Shown here piece after piece: positions 34,541 to 42,754 of a DNA stretch of 64,000 bases. Numbering within the stretch: the stretch's first letter is position 1; each line of letters starts with the position of its first letter. Both the position numbers and the translations under genes were made by a program. The DNA lies in contig NZ_RPOC01000005.1 in assembly GCF_003946915.1 (NCBI RefSeq), positions 1 through 64,000 on the forward strand. The letters are read 5' to 3'. The notes under the pieces were generated by a model, which saw only the letters and a list, made by a program, of their open reading frames with translations, did not search any database and was not told the origin of the DNA. The stretch is from Flavobacterium ustbae. GTDB lineage: Bacteria; Bacteroidota; Bacteroidia; Flavobacteriales; Flavobacteriaceae.

Positions 34541-34897
34541 TTAAAATGCTTCTTTTAATTTGAGTGTAAGCTCCACTGCCTGATCAAATCCTGAAGCGGT
34601 AAAAAAGTTCGAGAATCTCCAGAAGATAATCCAGATTCTCCCTATTTCTCAAAATCTGCTTGTGGTCCGCCAGATTCTTTCGGTAAGACGAATTATTTCC
34701 CGAAATCCTGTCTGGTCGTAGGCAAAATTATTATTCGAAGCGCTGCGAATAACAGAAGCTGAGAGCCTAAGGATCCTTTCAGGCTCATAACGTAGCATAT
34801 GATTGAGTAACATCATAAAATAATAGCCGGTATGCGATGCCATGAAACCATGCTCAATCTTCACAGATTCTGTCGCTGCAGATTCACAAATTAGGAT
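34541..34897 (-). pseudogene. frameshifted C-terminal relic of a large protein
   Basis: Three overlapping frames on the minus strand join into one protein-like segment: KIEHGFMASHTGYYFMMLLN through FREIIRLTERI, then a shift to ADHKQILRNRENLDYLL, then a second shift to FFTASGFDQAVELTLKLKEA ending at TAA 34541. Each piece looks coding and the order is collinear, so two frameshifts separate a once-continuous C-terminus of about 110 residues. The pattern HGFMASHTGYYFMMLLNHML is reminiscent of the C-termini of very large ATPases of unknown role, possibly defence associated, but I cannot name the family. Confidence 0.65.
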
Positions 34898-34982
34898 AAT
34901 TCACATTTGCTTTTGAAAAAAGTAAAAACTCAGTAGTATCAAGATCTGGGTAATTTAGATTCAAATGGTTATGTGAGTGATT

Positions 34983-35422
34983 TTAGTGTTCTTTACATTG
35001 AAAATCATTAACTATATAAACTCCAGAAGTCTCTTTTAAATTTTTATAAGATGCGTGATACGTCAGTCCAGAATTTAAATAGAAATTACCAACTGAGATG
35101 TCTTTAAAAATCTTTTCAACTTCACTTAATTCATCTTGAATAAACAATTCTTTCATGTGTGAATTTTTATAACCGATAGGAATATATAGTTTACTGTTTT
35201 CAATATCTTTAACCGAGATAATATTTGGTGCACGATATAATATTTTTATTGGTATGTTAGATAAATGAAGTTGAAATCGTTTGAAGCGTCATCAAGCTTT
35301 AAAAATCCAAATGGTTTTGACTTATCAATTGTACTGTCTCGATCGTATTCATTTACGTCTCTTATTCGAGATAAATCTAAAACATTATCTGCTGCTAATA
35401 GCGTTTCGAATGTTATTGGATT
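34983..35422 (-). pseudogene. second frameshifted relic on the minus strand
   Basis: A first frame reads NPITFETLLAADNVLDLSRI and on to DDASNDFNFIYLT. A second, one base shifted, continues with IPIKILYRAPNIISVKDIEN, NSKLYIPIGYKNSHMKELFI and ends SGVYIVNDFQCKEH at TAA 34983. The two overlap near 35262, where a single frameshift explains the break. About 145 residues in total. No start codon is found in the first frame, so the 5' end may also be lost. Family unknown. Confidence 0.6.
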
Positions 35423-35446
35423 CTACATCCAGATTCTAATGACAAA

Positions 35447-35773
35447 ATGCTTCAACAAAGACGTAATAAATTTATCAAAAGTTATAAAATCCGGCGTAAT
35501 TTGAAAATACTAGAAAAAGAAAAGCTTTTACAAGATGAAAGCATACACAAAACAGAATTTGAACAACAATGGTATTTTAGTCTGGAAGATATGACAGAGT
35601 ATTTGCAGGAAGATTTATCAGAGATTAAGAACTTAAAACTTCCTTTATTAATCGGCGGGAAAAGAAAAACAGTTAAAACAGCCACTTTCGAAGACATAGA
35701 AAAAGGACGTAAAAAAGAAGAGCTATCAGACTTTAATAAAGCACTTCTAAAAGCTAGACATTTTAAGAAATGA
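35447..35773 (+). CDS. BRO-N-like domain protein fragment
   Basis: 108 residues. The middle, EQQWYFSLEDMTEYLQEDLS then LKLPLLIGGKRKTVKTATFEDIEKGRK, follows the outline of the N-terminal domain of BRO-family antirepressors found in phages and mobile elements (WYFSxxDVxxxL ... KKxKT). Most of the domain beyond the first strand is missing or unusual, so this is a weak family call. The 5' end is next to the frameshifted relic. It overlaps a frame that begins at 35770 by four bases; the downstream coiled-coil gene has its own promoter at 35781. Confidence 0.4.
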   Translation: MLQQRRNKFIKSYKIRRNLKILEKEKLLQDESIHKTEFEQQWYFSLEDMTEYLQEDLSEIKNLKLPLLIGGKRKTVKTATFEDIEKGRKKEELSDFNKALLKARHFKK

Positions 35774-35780
35774 CAAATAG

Positions 35781-35810
35781 TTGGAAATCAAAGAAAAGTT
35801 TATACCTTTG
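35781..35810 (+). promoter_or_regulatory. promoter of the coiled-coil gene at 35830
   Basis: TTG at 35781-35783, 19 bp, TACCTTTG at 35803-35810, a full Bacteroidota promoter. The ATG is 20 bp downstream. This fixes the start at 35830 rather than at 35770. Confidence 0.75.
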
Positions 35811-35829
35811 TAAGGTAAACCAGCTAACT

Positions 35830-36111
35830 ATGAGTGAAGACAAAATTACAAATCTTGAAAATAGGATAGATACTTTAGAGTACAAAATAGATAAAATCAT
35901 AAGTACATTAAAAAATGTAGCTCCCGCCTTGGATAGCAATTTTAAGGAAATAAAAGAGCACTTGGAAAACTTAGAAACCAAAATAGATAAACTTGATGGC
36001 TCTACTGAAAAAGGGTTTGAGGAAGTTAAATGGGAACTTAAAAAGATTCAAGATGTAACAAGATATGCAGATGAATATTTAAATATTCCTTCTACACAAG
36101 GTCAAGCTTAA
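35830..36111 (+). CDS. small coiled-coil protein
   Basis: 93 residues from MSEDKITNLENRIDTLEYKI. Heptad spacing of Leu and Ile across NLENRIDTLEYKIDKIISTL and LDSNFKEIKEHLENLETKID predicts a parallel coiled coil. A C-terminal tail follows. No membrane segment. It has its own promoter and a terminator at 36133, so it is monocistronic. Function unknown; small coiled-coil proteins in mobile cargo often act as structural partners of larger effectors. Confidence 0.6.
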   Translation: MSEDKITNLENRIDTLEYKIDKIISTLKNVAPALDSNFKEIKEHLENLETKIDKLDGSTEKGFEEVKWELKKIQDVTRYADEYLNIPSTQGQA

Positions 36112-36132
36112 AAATGCAGTAATATAAAAATC

Positions 36133-36158
36133 AAGCCTCTTTAACCAGAGGCTTTTTT
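36133..36158 (+). terminator. intrinsic terminator of the coiled-coil gene
   Basis: AAGCCTCT (36133-36140) pairs with AGAGGCTT (36147-36154), loop of 6, followed by TTTT. It is 21 bp beyond the stop codon. Confidence 0.85.
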
Positions 36159-36164
36159 ATTTGC

Positions 36165-36172
36165 TATATTTG
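36165..36172 (+). promoter_or_regulatory. -7 element for the gene at 36187
   Basis: TATATTTG matches TAnnTTTG exactly and lies 15 bp before the ATG at 36187. No TTTG at the expected distance upstream. Confidence 0.45.
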
Positions 36173-36186
36173 AATAAAAAACAAGT

Positions 36187-36591
36187 ATGGAAATATTTAT
36201 AGGTGTTGCGGGACTTATAATTGCTTGGCTAACATTTCAAAAGACATTCTACTCTAAACCTGATGAAGAAAGGAATAACCTTCTAGGCACTTTCCTAACT
36301 ACTCAAAAACTGCATTTAGAAGTTCAGTCAATACTTCAAAAGTATATTGACGAGAATAATGGAGCTGAACATTTTATTTATCCTGATATAACTTTTCAAC
36401 ATTTGTTGAATATGTACAAACAAGGTTTTGAAAAAGATTTATCTGATAAAGTTTATCAAGATTTGAAAAATAACCAAATTTATACTAAAAGCAATATTGC
36501 AACATTTCAAAAATTGATTGATAAACAGCATAGTGATTTACTCATGTTTCGTAATCAATTATTATTTTTAACTCCACCCACAAAAAACTAG
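36187..36591 (+). CDS. membrane-anchored small protein, unknown
   Basis: 134 residues. The first 20 residues (MEIFIGVAGLIIAWLTFQKT) are a single membrane helix, followed by a cytosolic helical domain of about 110 residues (LLGTFLTTQKLHLEVQSILQK, then LNMYKQGFEKDLSDKVYQDL). No lipobox. It may be cotranscribed with the 299-residue gene 49 bp downstream. An N-terminal membrane helix in a small mobile-element gene next to a HEPN-like protein resembles the membrane-effector pairs of some abortive infection systems; this is speculation without a motif. Confidence 0.55.
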   Translation: MEIFIGVAGLIIAWLTFQKTFYSKPDEERNNLLGTFLTTQKLHLEVQSILQKYIDENNGAEHFIYPDITFQHLLNMYKQGFEKDLSDKVYQDLKNNQIYTKSNIATFQKLIDKQHSDLLMFRNQLLFLTPPTKN

Positions 36592-36640
36592 AAACACAAA
36601 ATCTAGTGTAAAATGGGTATACTTACCAAATTTTAAATAT

Positions 36641-37540
36641 ATGTCAAATATATACTGGCCGGTCTATAAAAATTTAGAATTGGGAGTTCTTAATTTAAGT
36701 TATTCGATTCATATAGACGATAATCAATTAAATGTATATTCTTCGCAAATTTCAGATCTAATTTTAAGAGCATCAGCAGAAATTGAATCGATATCAAAAG
36801 AATTATACAAATCCAACGGTGGCCTAAAAACATCAAAAATAAAATATGACTCCGATGCACTTGAGCACCTTAATAATCTTTGGAAACTTGATTTAAAGTC
36901 TGTAATTGTAACGTCAGTAAACTGCTTTCAAACATTGAAAGAATTAAAACCATTTATAAAAAATGAAACTAGTACTTTTCACAATGGAATAACTTACACT
37001 TGGAATAACTCATACCAAAATTTAAAACATGATAGAGCAAATTCATTACGATTCGGCAATTTAAAATATCTTTTTGATATAATGTCGGCTTTATATATCT
37101 TAAATCTGTATTACAAAAATGATACGGTTTTATTGTACAATGATGGTGGTGGAGTAAATTTCCCTTCGAATATGGGATCGGATTTATTTTCAGTAAAATT
37201 ACATAAATGGTCTCTTTATGATGAAAATCTTAACTATAAAAAAAGAGTTGATTTTGATGAGTGTTTATATTTCACACATTACACAGAACAGACAATTGAA
37301 AATATAAAAAATGCATACGCCAAGGACCTACAGGAAATGAGAAGTTCAATCCTACATCACCCCAAAGCAATGGAATATCTAAAAAATAATAAAGTCGAGG
37401 AAATCTTGGATGAAGAGCTAATGAAGAAAATTTTAGGAGACGAAGAATACTTACATTTCACTATTAATAACTCTGCAAATCAATTAGAAGCAACAAAATA
37501 TTATCATTGGCAAGCATCATTGAACAAAAATGATTTTTAA
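36641..37540 (+). CDS. hypothetical protein with a HEPN-like NLKHDR motif
   Basis: 299 residues, cytosolic. Around residues 122-155 it has NNSYQNLKHDRANSLRFGNLKYLFDIMSALYILNLYYKN, of the form YN.VKHDR..NF..a.L.n.l.AL.iLNLYY that I associate with HEPN-like helical proteins (the Lys-His at 129-130 in place of the R-x4-H form). The N-terminus has long helices (YSSQISDLILRASAEIESIS) and the C-terminus is helical and acidic. No known family name can be given. It is 49 bp behind the small membrane protein gene, so both may act together. The region in this element bears two HEPN-type candidates within 5 kb. Confidence 0.55.
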   Translation: MSNIYWPVYKNLELGVLNLSYSIHIDDNQLNVYSSQISDLILRASAEIESISKELYKSNGGLKTSKIKYDSDALEHLNNLWKLDLKSVIVTSVNCFQTLKELKPFIKNETSTFHNGITYTWNNSYQNLKHDRANSLRFGNLKYLFDIMSALYILNLYYKNDTVLLYNDGGGVNFPSNMGSDLFSVKLHKWSLYDENLNYKKRVDFDECLYFTHYTEQTIENIKNAYAKDLQEMRSSILHHPKAMEYLKNNKVEEILDEELMKKILGDEEYLHFTINNSANQLEATKYYHWQASLNKNDF

Positions 37541-37808
37541 AACTTTTAACCTACAGTCTGTAGTAGTTGGTACAGAATATAAGTATCAAAATAAAAAACA
37601 AATCTATCAAAAATCTGATCTTACCGTTCTTGATGTTCAGATTCCTGCTTCAAACGAAAAAGTAATCCGAAGATAAGTGGAAAATAGTTCTGAAGAAAAC
37701 AGTATTTCGATTTTTTATCCCCAAAAAGCTTTGGACGTGTTACTAGATCTGCAACAAGTCACTAAAGTGTATTTTGCCATCATTTTTTTAAATAAGTTAA
37801 TGGAATAA
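37530..37808 (+). pseudogene. degenerate frame with an in-frame stop
   Basis: ATG at 37530 overlaps the stop of the 299-residue gene. It encodes MIFKTFNLQSVVVGTEYKYQ and on to VIRR, then TAA at 37674-37676. The same frame continues VENSSEENSISIFYPQKALD and LLDLQQVTKVYFAIIFLNKL to TAA at 37808. Both parts look coding, so this may be a short gene broken by one nonsense codon. Weak evidence. Confidence 0.35.
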
Positions 37809-37912
37809 TCATTGCACAGTACTTTTAGCATAATTAAAAACTCAGCAAAATTAAGTTCTGCCGAGTTTAGGGTTGTATACCAAAAATTATCCAAAATATG
37901 ACCAGTTGGAGT

Positions 37913-37932
37913 TTTGTGGCAAAATCGTGGCA
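37913..37932 (+). repeat. right direct repeat, candidate integrase site
   Basis: TTTGTGGCAAAATCGTGGCA, identical over 20 bases to 27724-27743. It marks the likely right end of the element. Confidence 0.6.
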
Positions 37933-38400
37933 CATTGTTTTTTGGTGAACAAAAAACTCAGCAAAATCAGGGATTAACAAGCTTAGGTTCGAAACTGTAT
38001 ACGAGTTCAATTCTTGTTTAAAAGCGATTCGAATTAACATCAAAAAACAAATCCCAGCACATTAACGGCGAAGGACTAATTGAGCTTCAGATTCGCATGA
38101 AACTCTTATTTCTATTTTCTCATGTTCAATTTTTTTCGAAAACCGCTTTCGCATACTCTACTATTAACTACTGTTCCAGTGAGAAATCGGTTTATTTCTG
38201 TTAGAAATATAACTTGGTCAAAAGGAACTTCAAAAATATTTAAAAGCTTTTTCCCTTTTATCTAAAATCCAGCTACAATCATTTCTATTGCGACTTTTTT
38301 CAATTTATATCACAAAATCATATTGTTAATTTGTTATTTTTTTTTATTTTCGCAACAAAAATTTAACTTTTTTTTATGAGTTTATAATTAAATAAATAGT
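37933..38400. other. intergenic region right of the element, no gene seen
   Basis: About 470 bp, AT-rich. It contains GGTTCGAA at about 37987 (a T-loop-like word) in otherwise non-tRNA sequence, and no open frame with coding character. TATTTTCG at 38345-38352 is one base from a -7 element for the gene at 38401. Confidence 0.5.
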
Positions 38401-39408
38401 ATGAAATTTCTCAAAATTATATTTTTAACCGTTTTATTTTTTCAAAATTTTCTTTCTTTTTCCCAATCAGAGAAAGAGATGGAGGCTATTGCTAAATATC
38501 AATTAGGTGAAGAGGCCTACAGTAACAATGAATTCGACAAAGCTCTTGCTTATTTAGAACAAGCTAAAGCTATTATCGGCAACAAGCCTAAATTATTATA
38601 TTTAGAAATTGTAGTGGAAATGGACAAGGGGTTTAGTACTTCAGAACGGGTTAGAAATATATTAAAAAAAATAGAGGCTTTTGAAAAATCAGCTGGAATT
38701 GATAGCTACTCACCAGATAAGAAAATGGCTGTCGCCAAAAATAAAATTCTGCTAAAAGAGAAATTAAATGATATGACGCTGCAAGAACAGAAACTAGCAG
38801 CACAAAAACAAGAACTTGAAGTCAATATTAAAAAAGGACAAGCAAACTTTGAAAGCTTCACAATAGACGAACTTCCTTTGGGACAAACAATAGAAGAATT
38901 TCAAAAACAATATCCAAATATTCTGCCTGAGAATTACAAAATGTCTAAGACAAAATGGGAATCAGGCACTGAGGCTGATCTTATTTATGCTTGCCATTCT
39001 AAAAGCATTGGTTTTGAGAACAAGGAAAATTTTCTATTGCCTTACAATTCATCTACAGGGGCGCCTATCTATGACACCACTATTCATTTAGTACTAGTGA
39101 AAAACGGCAGAGTTGTTGGATTTCAGAAAACGATTTTTTACTACAACAGCAAAGGGCAAGGTATTTTAACTTACTCAGAGGCTACTGCGGAGGTTACTAA
39201 ATACGTAGAAAAATTTAAGGCTGATTTTGAATCATATGGCAACAAATCAACCGATGCCATACCTTATTATAATTACCAAAACCAATGGAGCTGGGTTATT
39301 TCAGATACTAAGGGAGTACATTTGTACAGTGACAATTACGTAGACGAAAAAAACCCAAAAAGATGGAAGAGCTCCCTTACAGTGCGAGTATTCAAAGACT
39401 ATAAATAA
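38401..39408 (+). CDS. exported TPR-type protein, first of a three-gene envelope operon
   Basis: 335 residues. Signal peptide 1-22 (FFQNFLSFSQ). Residues 26-75 form a TPR-like unit (LGEEAYSNNEFDKALAYLEQ), followed by a coiled region (KLNDMTLQEQKLAAQKQELE) and a beta-rich C-terminal domain of about 180 residues (FTIDELPLGQTIEEFQKQYP to LTVRVFKDYK). No enzyme motif is seen. Gaps to the next two genes are 15 and 31 bp, so it is cotranscribed with a barrel protein and a coiled-coil TPR protein. I do not recognise the family. Confidence 0.6.
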   Translation: MKFLKIIFLTVLFFQNFLSFSQSEKEMEAIAKYQLGEEAYSNNEFDKALAYLEQAKAIIGNKPKLLYLEIVVEMDKGFSTSERVRNILKKIEAFEKSAGIDSYSPDKKMAVAKNKILLKEKLNDMTLQEQKLAAQKQELEVNIKKGQANFESFTIDELPLGQTIEEFQKQYPNILPENYKMSKTKWESGTEADLIYACHSKSIGFENKENFLLPYNSSTGAPIYDTTIHLVLVKNGRVVGFQKTIFYYNSKGQGILTYSEATAEVTKYVEKFKADFESYGNKSTDAIPYYNYQNQWSWVISDTKGVHLYSDNYVDEKNPKRWKSSLTVRVFKDYK

Positions 39409-39423
39409 ATTTAAAAAACAATT

Positions 39424-40047
39424 ATGATTATGATGAGAAAACTACTTTTAGCCGCTATGTTGACGGTTTCGACATTTGCATTTTCACAAGGTGAACTTTT
39501 TGGCACAATTGGAATGACTAAATTTAGCGAAAAAGACAACGGACAGAAATTTGAGGACCACAAAGCCACATTATCAGGTAAGCTCGGATTTACTTTCTGG
39601 ATACCTTTTGAAGACGCACGATTTTCAATCAATCCAGGAATAACTTATGGAAACATGGGAACCAAATTTAAGGGTTCAAACGATGATACTACTGTAACAA
39701 TAACACTTGGATATGTAAGCGTTCCTGTTGATTTTGTGTACAAAATCAAGCCTATCGGAAGCACTTTCTTTTTCTCGGGAGGTGGTTACTATGGCTACCT
39801 CACTTCAGCTGAAACTCAAGATGGAGAGTTAAAGATAAACGATGGTGATTATTCATACAAAAGAAGTGATTATGGTGTTAATGTAGGAGCTGGATACTTT
39901 TTTGAAAATGGCATCACATTGCGTCTAACCTATTCAAAAGGTCTTGCCAATATTATGAATTATCCAACTGGTGTTGATGGTAGCCACATAAAAAATTCAA
40001 ATTTTGGATTATCGGTCGGTTATATACTATTTAAAAAGAGAATCTAA
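39424..40047 (+). CDS. outer-membrane beta-barrel protein of the three-gene operon
   Basis: 207 residues. Signal peptide 1-22 (LTVSTFAFSQ). Eight-stranded barrel pattern (KLGFTFWIPFEDARFSINPG, NVGAGYFFENGITLRLTYSK) with the closing strand NFGLSVGYILFKKRI at the C-terminus, as in small PorT/OmpX-like barrels. Several ATG codons start the signal (39424, 39430, 39433); the best signal begins MRKLLLA at 39433. It is probably the outer-membrane anchor of this unit. Confidence 0.7.
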   Translation: MIMMRKLLLAAMLTVSTFAFSQGELFGTIGMTKFSEKDNGQKFEDHKATLSGKLGFTFWIPFEDARFSINPGITYGNMGTKFKGSNDDTTVTITLGYVSVPVDFVYKIKPIGSTFFFSGGGYYGYLTSAETQDGELKINDGDYSYKRSDYGVNVGAGYFFENGITLRLTYSKGLANIMNYPTGVDGSHIKNSNFGLSVGYILFKKRI

Positions 40048-40078
40048 TAGAATTCTTAAAATCAATACTGTTTGAATC

Positions 40079-41920
40079 ATGAAAATACTTCCGCCAATCA
40101 AATTGCACATAGCTTTTCTGTTATGTCTGGTATTAAATTTATCAGCACAAAACAAATCTGCAACAAAGAATTTTCTTTGGGAATTAACCTTGCCAACAGA
40201 TATGGACCGAGGACCTATGCGAATTGGTATTGGCGGAAGCTATTATTTTGAAAGGGAAACAATTGGTCCAAGGCACTACGCCAATCTGCATATTTCATTT
40301 TCAAAAATGAATTTTCTTGGCAATGGGATCCCAGCTTACAAATATAACGGAACAGCTTATCTTGCCAATGCCATGGACGCGATAGATGGTCTTGGCGCTT
40401 CAGGATTTGACAAACTAGCGGTAACTTCCATAAATATGAAGATTCAGGTACTTGCTGCACAAGCCAATTTGGGAGGTTCAAATCCTTTTATTTCAATAGG
40501 AGCAATAATGGGCGAAACAAACAGCGTTAATCATGCTGCTGAAATTTCAAAAGAAACCAATTTAGATCATCTCGATTTAATGTGGGCAGGCTCGTTTATT
40601 ACCAATCTTAACTGGAACAATTCATCAGACTTAGAAGCCAGAATTCGTAATCTAATAAATTCACAGCAAAATAAAGAAGACTACAAAAATGTAATACGAC
40701 AAGCTGATAATGCATTTAGCAGAAACAATCTTGAGGAAGCTAAGAGTTTATATGGACAGGCTCTCAGATTAGTTCCAAAAGAAAGTTATCCTGCTACACA
40801 ATTGGCTAAAATAGAACGTGCGCTAGCCGAAAAACAAAAAAAAGAAGATATTGTCAAAAATGAAGACACTACTGTTGAAAGCTCTAACAATCCAGAAGCC
40901 GCAGGCCCTGTAGTTAAAACACCTCGCCAACAAACACCTGAAGAAATCAAGCAGGCAAAAAATCAGGAAATTCAGGCAAAAGCAAATGCTCAGATGGCTG
41001 ATATTAGACAGAAACAGGAAGCTGCAAAGCTATTAGAAGCCGATTTTGTAAGCAAGGCCAGCAATTTATCCCAATCTTTCAGTCAGGGAAATGCGGCATC
41101 AAGCTCTGCAGAAGCCATGAGGGAGGCTGGTTTGGCAGATAAAATTTTCAATTCAATTGATGATATCAATCAGGAATATAGCAGACAGATGCAGATTATA
41201 GAACAGGAATCCAATAATTATGCTGCCGCTAAAGCCGCTTCAGTCTCCAGTTATTTAGATGCTACATCAAACAGAGGTTCTCAATATGATGCTGCCATAA
41301 ACGGAAGTATGAAAGCACTTGGAGGCCTTATAAGCCAAATCAAGGCTGATAAAATAGAACGAGAAAACAAAGAGCGTCTACGCGAAGAAAGAGAAGCCCA
41401 ATTGGCTTTACTGGAAAGCAAAAGAAAAGCGGCCTTGTTTGGTATCAGACAAAAAATGTTTGAACTTTTTCCAGAAGGCAGATTGCCTTTGGAATCAAAT
41501 AATGTAAAACAAAGCCAAGTATATGTATTTGCCTTCATAGCCGATAAAAATGCTCTCCTGACGCAAGAAGTGTGTTCCATAGCCATTAGCAATGTCATAG
41601 CGGTTGACAAACTAGACGATGGAAGTTTCCCTTATAAATCTGCATTTGCAAATAATCTTAAGAAATTCGGTGTTGGCAAAGTCAGCATTGTAGGCTACTA
41701 TTTATATCAGGCTGATGCTGAAAAAATGCAGAGCTCCTTTCTTGGACTAGCATCAAAAAGCATTTTGCAGATTAATCAATTTAGTTATGGTGACGAATCT
41801 ATGAAAAAAGGTGCCAAGACAGTAAACCCAAATGATTTTTGGGAAACTGGCAAAAGCAATGATACAGCGAAAGCTAAAAAAACAGAAGCGAAAAAACAAG
41901 AAAATTTTTGGAATGATTAG
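40079..41920 (+). CDS. exported coiled-coil TPR protein, third gene of the operon
   Basis: 613 residues. Signal peptide 1-24 (LCLVLNLSAQ). A beta-type domain (about 25-190) is followed by a TPR-like unit (RQADNAFSRNNLEEAKSLYG), then a long helical and coiled part rich in Gln, Lys, Glu and Ala (EEIKQAKNQEIQAKANAQMA and further), then a C-terminal domain of about 140 residues (VFAFIADKNALLTQEVCSIA) ending in a Lys-rich tail. No enzymatic motif. It shares the signal type and strand with the two genes before it. Together the three look like an envelope-spanning scaffold. Family unknown. Confidence 0.55.
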   Translation: MKILPPIKLHIAFLLCLVLNLSAQNKSATKNFLWELTLPTDMDRGPMRIGIGGSYYFERETIGPRHYANLHISFSKMNFLGNGIPAYKYNGTAYLANAMDAIDGLGASGFDKLAVTSINMKIQVLAAQANLGGSNPFISIGAIMGETNSVNHAAEISKETNLDHLDLMWAGSFITNLNWNNSSDLEARIRNLINSQQNKEDYKNVIRQADNAFSRNNLEEAKSLYGQALRLVPKESYPATQLAKIERALAEKQKKEDIVKNEDTTVESSNNPEAAGPVVKTPRQQTPEEIKQAKNQEIQAKANAQMADIRQKQEAAKLLEADFVSKASNLSQSFSQGNAASSSAEAMREAGLADKIFNSIDDINQEYSRQMQIIEQESNNYAAAKAASVSSYLDATSNRGSQYDAAINGSMKALGGLISQIKADKIERENKERLREEREAQLALLESKRKAALFGIRQKMFELFPEGRLPLESNNVKQSQVYVFAFIADKNALLTQEVCSIAISNVIAVDKLDDGSFPYKSAFANNLKKFGVGKVSIVGYYLYQADAEKMQSSFLGLASKSILQINQFSYGDESMKKGAKTVNPNDFWETGKSNDTAKAKKTEAKKQENFWND

Positions 41921-42754
41921 CCATTTATCTAAGTAATAAATCATGATTATAACTTAATTTAAAAACGATTCATTATAATACAACTTTTATTCTACGTTGT
42001 TTTCAGTTCCAGAAATTAACTTAACAGATAGTATGACGAATTCAAATTAAAAATACAATAGAGATACAAATTAAAGTGCCATAAAATGTAATTATAATTT
42101 TTTAAGAAAAAGCCTTGAGCTTAAATAGTTTTTTGGCAACAAGATTTGAAGACAAACCTATTAAAAAAAACATGCAAGCCCGATTGTCTTGACTATGACA
42201 CTATAGCAATCAATCTCTTAACGGCATTCTCATTCAAAGATCTTTTTTTATCGCAGTTCCTTTCAATATTATTGTGCCGACGATGCCGTACAATTGCTTT
42301 TGACATTTATCCATTTCGTATTATTGCTTCTTTGGAATTGAAGTCACAACTTGTTTATAAACGAGGTTCGAATCCCGTTCCGGTGCAGCTTTTAGTGAAA
42401 ACCTTAAAAATATTGATTTTTAATACTTTTTTTGATCCGATAATTTTCATGCCAATGTCGAAAAAAATAAAAAACATATATTTCAATACAGTGTGGTTCG
42501 AGTCTCATTAAGATAAAATTAGAACAGAAGTGCTTCGCGCCCGGGGGTCTTTTCTGCTGTTATTTCACCGCAGATGCAATAACCCGCGCTTCTCTGCGTT
42601 AGTGCTTCACCTCATATAGGCATAAATGGAAGATTATGTTTATGGACAAGCCCGCAGATAAGGTGTCTTATTGGCACGCTATCATGCGGGCTTTATCTAT
42701 CGCCGCCTATATATGAGAATTTTCTGCTGCAGTTCAAGGGTTGCGCGCATTTTC
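41921..42754. other. intergenic region with a composition change and a tRNA-like fragment
   Basis: About 830 bp. The left half is AT-rich. A 121-codon frame at 42146-42511 has poor coding character and is not called. AGGTTCGAATCC at 42363-42374, within ACGAGGTTCGAATCCCGTTC, resembles the T-arm of a tRNA without the rest of the molecule. From about 42520 base composition rises in G+C. A hairpin AAGCCCGCA near 42650 with TGCGGGCTT near 42686 could end the minus-strand transcript of the gene at 42755. Confidence 0.5.

Larger units (their letters stand above)
27724..37932 (+). mobile_element. putative decayed integrative element bounded by 20-bp direct repeats
   Basis: TTTGTGGCAAAATCGTGGCA occurs at 27724-27743, upstream of the integrase, and again without mismatch at 37913-37932. 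Between them lie a tyrosine recombinase, an excisionase-like helix-turn-helix gene, two winged-helix regulators, fragments of conjugation genes (a DUF3945-like piece and the C-terminal half of a T4CP) and unrecognised cargo. The conjugation genes are broken, so the element is probably no longer self-transmissible. The tRNA-Tyr 3' end is not itself duplicated in the window, so the crossover point is inferred from the repeat and not from the tRNA. The boundary at the right could lie a little beyond 37932. Confidence 0.55.

Noticed and set aside
34649..34864. Stand-alone 71-residue gene with a GTG start
   Set aside because: The frame is open further upstream and continues after two frameshifts downstream, so it is one piece of a broken larger gene.
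35770..35829. Start of the coiled-coil gene at 35770
   Set aside because: A complete promoter (35781-35810) lies inside this part, so the message begins after it and the ATG at 35830 fits better.
42146..42511. 121-codon frame on the plus strand
   Set aside because: It has no similarity to anything known, no promoter and a sequence that includes the T-arm-like fragment. It is likely a chance frame.
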